Shown here piece after piece: positions 1 through 5,352 of a DNA stretch of 11,414 bases (position 1 is its first letter; each line of letters starts with the position of its first letter). Under the pieces are notes generated by a model. The model searched no databases. It saw only the letters and a program-made list of their open reading frames with translations, and was not told the origin of the DNA. Location: the NCBI GenBank assembly GCA_900770015.1, contig CAAGIU010000427.1:1-11414 (forward strand), written 5' to 3'. Made by a program: the position numbers and the translations under genes. This DNA is from an uncultured Oscillospiraceae bacterium (GTDB taxonomy: Bacteria > Bacillota_A > Clostridia > Oscillospirales > Oscillospiraceae).

Positions 1-19
1 ACGTGTGCTCTTCCGATCT
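1..19. other. Illumina adapter remnant at contig edge
   Basis: The first bases, ACGTGTGCTCTTCCGATCT, are identical to the 3' end of the standard Illumina indexing (read 2) adapter as I know it. Genomic sequence begins at about base 20. Translating the adapter yields a false N-terminal peptide (CSSDL) on the kinase reading frame. This is untrimmed library sequence, not biology. It also shows that the window's left side is a true contig end made from short reads. Confidence 0.93.
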
Positions 20-2231
20 CGGGTGGGATATCTACATAAAAATGGAGCTGCTGACGCCGCTTCCGAAAACGCTCAGGAACGGATTCTCCGAGGAGCTGAC
101 CATTCAACTGGGAGTGGATATCTGCAATGCACTGATACTTTGCAGGAGCAGAGATATTGTTCATCGGGATATCAAGCCGCAGAATATTCTGGTATCGGAG
201 GACGGCAATTTTAAGTTAGGTGATTTTGGTATCGCCAAAACAGCCGAGCGCACCGCCAGCGGCACCAAAACAGGAACCTACAAATATATGGCACCGGAGG
301 TATATAACAACCAACCCTATGGCCATGCCGTGGATATTTACTCATTGGGGATGGTTCTTTACTGGCTTCTCAACGAGCGGCGTACGCCCTTCCTTCCCCT
401 TCCGCCCCAGGTTCCCACGGCATCGGATGAAGAACGTGCCCGTGATTCTCGTTTCAGCGGCTTCCCCATCCCCGAACCCTTGCATGGCAATAAAGCGCTG
501 AAGCGGATCGTGTTGAGGGCGTGTGCTTTCTCCCCGGAGGACCGGTATAAAACCGCCGAAGAAATGCGAAATGACCTGATCGCACTTACATACGATCGTC
601 AGTATTCACCCGGCAATCGGAAGGAAACCGTCCCCGGTGAAAGCCGGCCAAGTGTTCGGAAGCCCAGAGACAATGGGCGTGAGCCGACTGAAAATTACGG
701 CTCTGTGCGGCAGAAGGGGTACTCTGGCGAAAGAACAGCCGGTACTTTATCAAAACCGGCAGACAGGGATTATCATGCTCCCTCACCCAGACGCAAAAAA
801 CGGAAAAAAACTGCCGGAGCATGGGTGCTGTTGTGCCTGAGTATTATTGTTCTGGCGGTTGTTGCCGTATTCCTATGGCCGATGGCTGTTAAAACGGCAT
901 CGGTCAATACTCGGTGTAAAGCGATACTTGTGTCGGAAAAGCAGCTGTCTTTTACATCCTTGGAGGAGAAGAATTATCTGAGAACGCAGTTGATTCCTGG
1001 GGATACCACGGATAGGCTGCAATTCTACTCCCGGGATTCATCCGTCGCGTTTGTGGATGAAAACGGGGTTGTGACACCAATCAGAGAAGGGACTACCGAA
1101 ATCATCATTTCCTGCGGGGAGCAGACTGTTTACGTTCCGGTATCCATCCAAATTCCAACAAAACCACCTGAGCCGGAAACAATACCGACTATTCAAACGC
1201 TCCCCGTTCGGATAGAAACCGTTCCCACAACTGCACCGCAAACAGAACCTACTCATGTGACCCAGCCGCCCGCGACTTTCCCGGCAACGCAGCCTACAGT
1301 CGCCGTTCAGACAACCACGGGGATTATTTCAAACGCAGATGGTGGATTAAATGTCCGACAGAGTCCCAGCACCTCTGCACAGAGTATCCGTCGGATATAT
1401 AACGGAGAGCAGGTCACGATTCTGGAGCGGGTTACCGCAGAGGAAATGGAATGGGGCCGTATTTCTGGCGGTTGGATCTGCATGAATTATGTCAGCTTCA
1501 AAAACGAAGGAAACGCACAGGATCACGCAAGCGGACAAAGCCAGGCAGTTACATATGTCGTATCCGATTCCGCAGGAGCGGTGAATATCCGGGGCGGTGC
1601 CGGAACCTCTTACCAATCCATCCGGCGAGTGGCCAGTGGAGAAAAGCTCGTTATTTACGAGCAAACATATGCCGAAGGACGAACCTGGGGAAGAACCGAC
1701 CTGGGATGGGTGTGTATGGATTATCTCGATCGATATAGATCAGATCCTGCTGGGACTGTCCCTCCCACTGTGCCTACAGCTGGTCAAAAAAATGATACGG
1801 CAATAACCAGGGAGCTGGTGAAAATTTTCGATTTGCCAAGTACCGGCAGCGAGTGTATAGCCACGCTGGATGCAGGAGAAGAAGTTGAGGTTCTGCGTAT
1901 TGATTCCGTTATGGGCCAAGAGTGGGCATATATCCGCTTCAGTGCGCTGAATACGATGGGTTGGCTCAATACAAACGTGCTGGATATGAGCAATGTGCAT
2001 TTGGAGCAAAGCAGTACAAACATTCCTTATATTGTCGATCTGTCTCCCAAATGGGTTGTTACTGCAACATCACTCAATGTACGCTCCGGTGCGGGATTTT
2101 CCTATCCCATTGTGGGTACCTTGGACTTCGGGGATGAGGTAGACATTCTTGAGACAACTACCGCAGGAGAAACCACTTGGGGAAGAATTGATGCAGGATG
2201 GGTTACGATGGATTACATCTCAAGGCGGTGA
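3..2231 (+). CDS. Membrane Ser/Thr protein kinase with Big2 and four SH3b domains, 5'-truncated
   Basis: C-terminal part of a Hanks-type Ser/Thr kinase. Residue numbers count from base 3. Seen: catalytic loop HRDIKPQN (54-61), DFG (74-76), APE (97-99), kinase lobe to about 198, then a hydrophilic juxtamembrane stretch ending in a basic RRKKRKK run. One membrane helix (about 273-295) follows, then a Big2/Ig-like domain (about 298-380), a Pro/Thr linker (about 383-439) and four SH3b-like repeats (about 441-498, 518-576, 600-661, 685-742). The topology is therefore cytoplasmic kinase and outside sensor arm. SH3b modules usually bind cell-wall peptides, so wall sensing is inferred; PASTA repeats, usual in PrkC/Stk1, are absent. 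The N-lobe, glycine loop and catalytic lysine are missing because the contig starts there, and the first residues come from adapter. The gene ends in TGA, 29 bp from the convergent WYL gene, and has no evident link to CRISPR. Kinase identity is sure; the ligand is unknown. Confidence 0.92.
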   Translation: MCSSDLGWDIYIKMELLTPLPKTLRNGFSEELTIQLGVDICNALILCRSRDIVHRDIKPQNILVSEDGNFKLGDFGIAKTAERTASGTKTGTYKYMAPEVYNNQPYGHAVDIYSLGMVLYWLLNERRTPFLPLPPQVPTASDEERARDSRFSGFPIPEPLHGNKALKRIVLRACAFSPEDRYKTAEEMRNDLIALTYDRQYSPGNRKETVPGESRPSVRKPRDNGREPTENYGSVRQKGYSGERTAGTLSKPADRDYHAPSPRRKKRKKTAGAWVLLCLSIIVLAVVAVFLWPMAVKTASVNTRCKAILVSEKQLSFTSLEEKNYLRTQLIPGDTTDRLQFYSRDSSVAFVDENGVVTPIREGTTEIIISCGEQTVYVPVSIQIPTKPPEPETIPTIQTLPVRIETVPTTAPQTEPTHVTQPPATFPATQPTVAVQTTTGIISNADGGLNVRQSPSTSAQSIRRIYNGEQVTILERVTAEEMEWGRISGGWICMNYVSFKNEGNAQDHASGQSQAVTYVVSDSAGAVNIRGGAGTSYQSIRRVASGEKLVIYEQTYAEGRTWGRTDLGWVCMDYLDRYRSDPAGTVPPTVPTAGQKNDTAITRELVKIFDLPSTGSECIATLDAGEEVEVLRIDSVMGQEWAYIRFSALNTMGWLNTNVLDMSNVHLEQSSTNIPYIVDLSPKWVVTATSLNVRSGAGFSYPIVGTLDFGDEVDILETTTAGETTWGRIDAGWVTMDYISRR

Positions 2232-2260
2232 TGCTATCATAACGGCGAACAATTGCCTTG

Positions 2261-3362
2261 TCATTGATAGGAGTCCAACGCCCTCAGGTACTTCTCCTGA
2301 AGCCTCTGAGCCAACGCACTGGGTTCCAGGACGATCGCATCCTGACCGAACTTGAAGAAGTATATTTCTATCTACCAGGGAAGGCAGTCAAATTCGTAGA
2401 TCCAGGCATCGCCCTCCTGGTGTCTGTCCGTGAACATGGGCCGCAGATGCAGAAGGCGATGATACAGCGCCACCCCCTGCTTCGTCAGACGAACCCGGAT
2501 GGTCTGGGTCTGCTTCCCGGAGGACAGAAACTGTACGCCATTATGCTTTATCAGGGCTTCAATCATCCGCTTTTCCTCCAATGTAACGCCGCCGGATCGC
2601 TCCTGCTCCTTGCAGCCGACAATGGAGGAAAGACGAATGGCACCGCATTTCCACGCCTCGTCCTGCTCCCCGCGCATCATTCCCGTCAGATAATTATACA
2701 TTTTTTCGGAGTCCTGCAGAATGGATAGGGGCTTCATATAACAGATCTTCGAGCTGCCGGCAGCTGCTTGATAGCTGCTGCGAAGCTCCAGCTTCAATCT
2801 CTTTTTCCGGGAGATCGCGGCGAGGATCCGGTTCCAGACCTCCTTCTGATAGATTTTTTTCCCGCTCCGAATAGGGCTTTTCACAGAATTCCTCCAGCAC
2901 AGCCTTCCAATACAGACCGACCTTATCCTGATAATGGACGCGTTCTCTCTGTACCTGCTCTGAGGACAGCTCCCGCAGGTTTGCCGTATCGATGCGGAAG
3001 GAAAAAGAGAATCCCTTTTGAGACAGCCGGGCATTTCGCTTCTGTTCCAGCTCGGATCGATACTCCCGCAGCAGCAGATCGGCTGCCTCCTGCCGGGCGG
3101 CTTCAGAGGACATGGGCTGCAGCAGGGCATTCAGCGACTGCCGCCTGGTTTGCAGCGCTTCCTCGATAGAGGATTCCGCTGGCTCCCGAAACTGATAGAA
3201 CACATGATTCAGAATGCCGGAGGGGATCCCTCCGGTTTCTGTTTTGTGGGAAGGAAAAAACAGTGAGGCATCCTGCAGCAGCACGGTGTAGGCGTGGGCG
3301 CTGAGGTTGATTCTCCGCTTGTTTTCCAATTCCACTTCACTGCCAAGATCGGAAAAACGCAA
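2261..3362 (-). pseudogene. RHH-WYL-domain transcriptional regulator, interrupted twice
   Basis: CRISPR-associated WYL-family regulator, about 366 residues if both lesions are repaired. The start is TTG at 3362-3360, with AGGAGG on the minus strand (3375-3370) seven bases upstream. The N-terminus (KRRINLSAHAY) resembles a ribbon-helix-helix DNA-binding domain. A helical middle follows, then a WYL-like core (KMYNYLTG; AIRLSSI). Lesion 1: at the A7 run (2854-2860) the frame shifts by +1; six A's would join the halves as ...SEREK-IYQKEVW. The first frame alone runs to 2694. Lesion 2: TAG at 2374-2372 (codon about 330). Reading through in the same frame gives IEIYFFKFGQDAIVLEPSAL and a TGA at 2263-2261, a typical WYL C-terminus, so the ancestral codon was probably CAG. 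WYL proteins bind nucleic acid or nucleotide ligands and are known CRISPR-Cas regulators; the domain order resembles WYL1 of type VI-D systems. It is divergent from csm6, so control of this locus is inferred. Confidence 0.82.
2372..2374 (-). other. In-frame TAG in WYL gene
   Basis: On the minus strand the codons read CCC TGG TAG ATA GAA. Downstream translation in the same frame restores a convincing WYL C-terminus that ends at TGA 2263-2261. The family commonly has Gln here (PWQ), so a CAG to TAG change is the simplest explanation. Confidence 0.75.
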
Positions 3363-3369
3363 GGGGGTA

Positions 3370-3375
3370 CCTCCT
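3370..3375 (-). promoter_or_regulatory. Ribosome binding site of WYL gene
   Basis: AGGAGG on the minus strand lies seven bases before TTG 3362-3360. It decides a TTG start for the regulator where no suitable ATG is present. Confidence 0.75.
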
Positions 3376-3409
3376 CTTGTTCCATAGCCGGAACGTATTT
3401 TCTTTTATT

Positions 3410-3438
3410 ATAATATATTCTTCAGAAAATTGGAACAA
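3410..3438 (-). promoter_or_regulatory. Predicted sigma-A promoter of WYL gene
   Basis: On the minus strand, a -35-like TTGTTC (3438-3433) is followed by 17 bases and a -10-like TATTAT (3415-3410), in an AT-rich stretch about 50 bp before the TTG start. TATAAT also occurs two bases further on but at a poorer spacing. A short GTTCC/GGAAC inverted repeat (3379-3394) lies in the predicted 5' leader. Confidence 0.55.
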
Positions 3439-3467
3439 CTTTTCAAATCATTCTCCCCGTTGAAAAG
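3439..3467. promoter_or_regulatory. Perfect 8-bp inverted repeat, candidate operator
   Basis: CTTTTCAA (3439-3446) and TTGAAAAG (3460-3467) are exact reverse complements separated by 13 bases. Half-site centres are 21 bp apart, two helical turns, so both would face the same side of the DNA, as expected for a dimeric regulator. The repeat touches the -35 of the WYL promoter and lies 60 bp upstream of the csm6 -35. Binding by the RHH-WYL protein or any other regulator is inference. Confidence 0.5.
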
Positions 3468-3526
3468 ATGCTATTTCCGGATTATACTTTAGCCATAACC
3501 AGAGCAGCCTGCATTGCGGTGCGGCA

Positions 3527-3555
3527 TTGACGAAAGCCATCGCCGGATGTATGAT
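3527..3555 (+). promoter_or_regulatory. Predicted sigma-A promoter of csm6
   Basis: TTGACG (3527-3532), 17 bases, then TATGAT (3550-3555): one mismatch to the consensus in each box and ideal spacing. Predicted transcription start is around 3562, giving a leader of roughly 28 nt that carries AGGAGG (3578-3583). csm6 therefore appears to have its own promoter, divergent from the WYL gene. Confidence 0.75.
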
Positions 3556-3589
3556 ACTCCTATAATCTCTTTTGTCCAGGAGGTAGGAT

Positions 3590-4927
3590 ATGAACGCTGT
3601 ACTTTATTCCTGCATCGGCACCACCGATCCCGTCCGGGGAATGCGGGACGGCGGGCTCATGCACATCCTTCGGTTCTATCGGCCGGAGGCGGTTTATCTC
3701 TTTCTCTCCCGGGAGATGGTGGAACGGGATAGGGCGGATGACCGCATTGCCAAGACCTTTGCCTTCCTTCGGGAGAATTGGGCGGGCTACAGTCCCAGGC
3801 TTGTCCGGTTTGAAACGGACATCGAAGACCCCTCGGATATGGATGCCCTGACAGCGCCCATGGATGCCCTGCTGCAACAGGCGCTGGAGGAGAATCCGGG
3901 GGCGGAAATCCTGCTGAACCTCAGCTCCGGCACCCCCCAGATGCAGATCCTCCTGGCTCAGATGGCGCTGGATCCCCGCTATCCCACCCGGGGGATCCAG
4001 GTGAAAAACCCGGAAAAGCAGTCCGGCACCGCGGAACGCTCCAACACCAAGACCTATCCGGTGGATGAAGCTCTGGGGCTGAACGAGGACGAGGAGCCGG
4101 GTGCGCCCAACCGCTGCTGCGAACCCCGGATGATGGCGGTGCGCCGGGAGGCTGTCCGCAATCAGCTGGCGGGGCTGCTCTCCCAGCGGAACTACGCCGC
4201 CATTGCCCAGATGGGCGCCCAGCTTCCGGCTCCCATTCCCAAGCTGGCAAAGCACCTGGATTACCGCAGCCGTTTCCTTTTGAGGGAAGCCCGGGAGGCG
4301 GCCCAGGGGCTGTCCGGCCTGGGGCTTCTGGCGGAGCCGGGGGAGCTACCCTATCCCGTCTACGAAATGGTGGAGTATTTTGGGGTGCTGAAGCATCTGG
4401 TGTACCTGAAGCGGTATACGGATTTCCTGCTGCGGCTGAATCCTTTTTTGATTCGTTTGCAGCTTCAGATGCTTGCCGGGAAGCTGCGTCCTTTGGGTGT
4501 GCCGCTGGAGGCGGTGATTGCCACCCGGGATGGACACAAGGTGGTTCTCCCCGAGGGCATTCGCAGCACCCTACCGGAGCTGCTGGCGTTTCTGGAATCC
4601 GCCTTCCAGTGCGCCTTGCAGGAGCGGGACGTGAGCATCCGGGTGCTGAACCGGATGCTGGAGCATCTGGGGACGGAGGAAATCAAATTGCAGCTGCTGT
4701 CCGACTGCGAGAAGCTGAATAATCTGCTGCGGAATCAGGCGGCCCACAGTCTGTTCTCCGTCACCAATCAGAGCATCCGGGACATCTGCGGCTGGGATGG
4801 GGAGCAAATCCTTCGGGATTTGGAGAAGCTGCTGCTGGAGACCCTGAACCGCTTTGACCCCAAGGAGCTGAAAAAGCGTCTGACCGTCTATGAGCGCTGC
4901 GACAAAAAAATCCGGGAGTTCCTCTGA
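3590..4927 (+). CDS. csm6: Csm6: CARF-HEPN ancillary RNase of type III-A CRISPR
   Basis: 445-residue Csm6. In this family a Cas10-made cyclic oligoadenylate binds the CARF domain and turns on a HEPN ribonuclease that cuts RNA without sequence specificity, slowing phage growth or inducing dormancy. Seen: an N-terminal CARF with GTTDP (10-14) and the Csm6-type SSGTPQM (112-118), a helical middle part, and a C-terminal HEPN with the RxxxxH motif RNQAAH (R381, H386). Length and domain order are normal and the frame is intact. The ATG start is fixed by AGGAGG (3578-3583) six bases upstream. It has its own strong promoter, lies upstream of the CRISPR array rather than inside the csm operon, and is divergent from the WYL regulator. 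Whether the activator is cA4 or cA6 cannot be read from the sequence. The C-terminus is followed by a GC-rich inverted repeat. Confidence 0.95.
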   Translation: MNAVLYSCIGTTDPVRGMRDGGLMHILRFYRPEAVYLFLSREMVERDRADDRIAKTFAFLRENWAGYSPRLVRFETDIEDPSDMDALTAPMDALLQQALEENPGAEILLNLSSGTPQMQILLAQMALDPRYPTRGIQVKNPEKQSGTAERSNTKTYPVDEALGLNEDEEPGAPNRCCEPRMMAVRREAVRNQLAGLLSQRNYAAIAQMGAQLPAPIPKLAKHLDYRSRFLLREAREAAQGLSGLGLLAEPGELPYPVYEMVEYFGVLKHLVYLKRYTDFLLRLNPFLIRLQLQMLAGKLRPLGVPLEAVIATRDGHKVVLPEGIRSTLPELLAFLESAFQCALQERDVSIRVLNRMLEHLGTEEIKLQLLSDCEKLNNLLRNQAAHSLFSVTNQSIRDICGWDGEQILRDLEKLLLETLNRFDPKELKKRLTVYERCDKKIREFL

Positions 4928-4929
4928 GG

Positions 4930-4981
4930 GCGAACCCCCGGAAAACGGTCTGGAAAACCGGGCACTCCCCACCCGGTTCGC
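4930..4981 (+). repeat. Nested GC-rich inverted repeat after csm6
   Basis: Outer arms GCGAACC (4930-4936) and GGTTCGC (4975-4981) enclose inner arms CCCGG (4937-4941) and CCGGG (4958-4962). The structure starts two bases after the csm6 stop. It has no T-tract, so it is not a classical intrinsic terminator. It could weaken read-through from csm6 into the leader or be a leader structure. The remaining leader (to 5098) holds the array promoter and nothing else I recognise. Confidence 0.4.
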
Positions 4982-5010
4982 ACCGTGATTGCGCATTTTG
5001 GATCGAGACA

Positions 5011-5039
5011 TTGCCTTTTCGGAAAAAGCGTGGTATACT
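5011..5039 (+). promoter_or_regulatory. Predicted CRISPR leader promoter
   Basis: TTGCCT (5011-5016), 17 bases, then TATACT (5034-5039). Predicted transcription start is around 5046, about 50 nt before the first repeat, in an A-rich stretch typical of a leader. No terminator is visible between the array and cas10, so this promoter probably makes both pre-crRNA and the cas operon mRNA. Confidence 0.7.
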
Positions 5040-5098
5040 TTTTGTAAATGCAGCCAAAAAAGAAAAAATCAACCGACTCGGTATTGTGCTGTATTGCC

Positions 5099-5322
5099 GA
5101 AACAACTCACCCCCGCAAGGGGACGGAGACATAGTTCCATCCGCATTATATACAGACCAGAGCAGAAACAATTCACCCCCGCAAGGGGACGGAAACGTTG
5201 ACGTTCCGGTGCATCACCGCCCAAATACTCGAAACAACTCACCCCCGCAAGGGGACGGAAACATGAATTCCTTATCATTGATGTTGTCGGAACAAAGAAA
5301 CAACTTACCCCCGCAAGGGGAC
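5099..5322 (+). CRISPR. Type III-A CRISPR array: 4 repeats, 3 spacers
   Basis: Repeats at 5099-5130, 5165-5196, 5231-5262 and a 3'-degenerate one at 5297-5322. Repeats are 32 nt and all three spacers (5131-5164, 5197-5230, 5263-5296) are exactly 34 nt, giving a strict 66-nt period. Each repeat starts GAAACAAC or GAAACAAT, has a CCCC-GCAA-GGGG hairpin, and ends ACGGAAAC, the crRNA tag known from type III-A repeats of Streptococcus thermophilus. Repeat 1 has ACGGAGAC. Repeat 4 keeps the hairpin but loses the tag. Tag position, leader side and degenerate last repeat all agree on + strand transcription, same as the cas genes. I recognise no spacer target in this window. Such a short array could be real or collapsed by assembly. 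Confidence 0.95.
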
Positions 5323-5335
5323 ATCAGAAATAGAG

Positions 5336-5342
5336 AAAGGAG
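5336..5342 (+). promoter_or_regulatory. Ribosome binding site of cas10
   Basis: AAAGGAG lies ten bases before an in-frame TTG at 5353. It starts 15 nt after the hairpin of the last CRISPR repeat (hairpin arms 5309-5312 and 5317-5320). The site places the start so that Cas10 begins with METPL-like spacing before ALLHDIGK, as usual for Csm1. Confidence 0.65.
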
Positions 5343-5352
5343 TGATTGGCGC

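Noticed and set aside
2234..2270. CTATCA ... TGATAG inverted repeat between the convergent kinase and WYL stops, as a terminator
   Set aside because: Arms are only 6 bp with a 25-base loop and no T-tract on either strand; not enough to call a terminator.
2258..2728. 156-codon plus-strand open frame after the kinase gene
   Set aside because: It lies antisense to the WYL gene, whose C-terminal half matches its family on the minus strand. No family signal in this frame.
3560..4255. A 231-codon minus-strand open frame opposite csm6
   Set aside because: Shadow of csm6. The + strand has CARF and HEPN motifs and a strong RBS; the minus product has no family features.
5263..5265. In-frame ATG inside spacer 3 as the cas10 start
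   Set aside because: No RBS before it, it lies in a spacer, and it would add 30 residues including repeat-encoded sequence ahead of the HD domain. TTG 5353 has AAAGGAG at good spacing and gives a normal Csm1 N-terminus.
5069..5278. Minus-strand open frame with repeated RPLAGV peptides
   Set aside because: It is the CRISPR array read backwards; the periodicity comes from repeats, not a protein.
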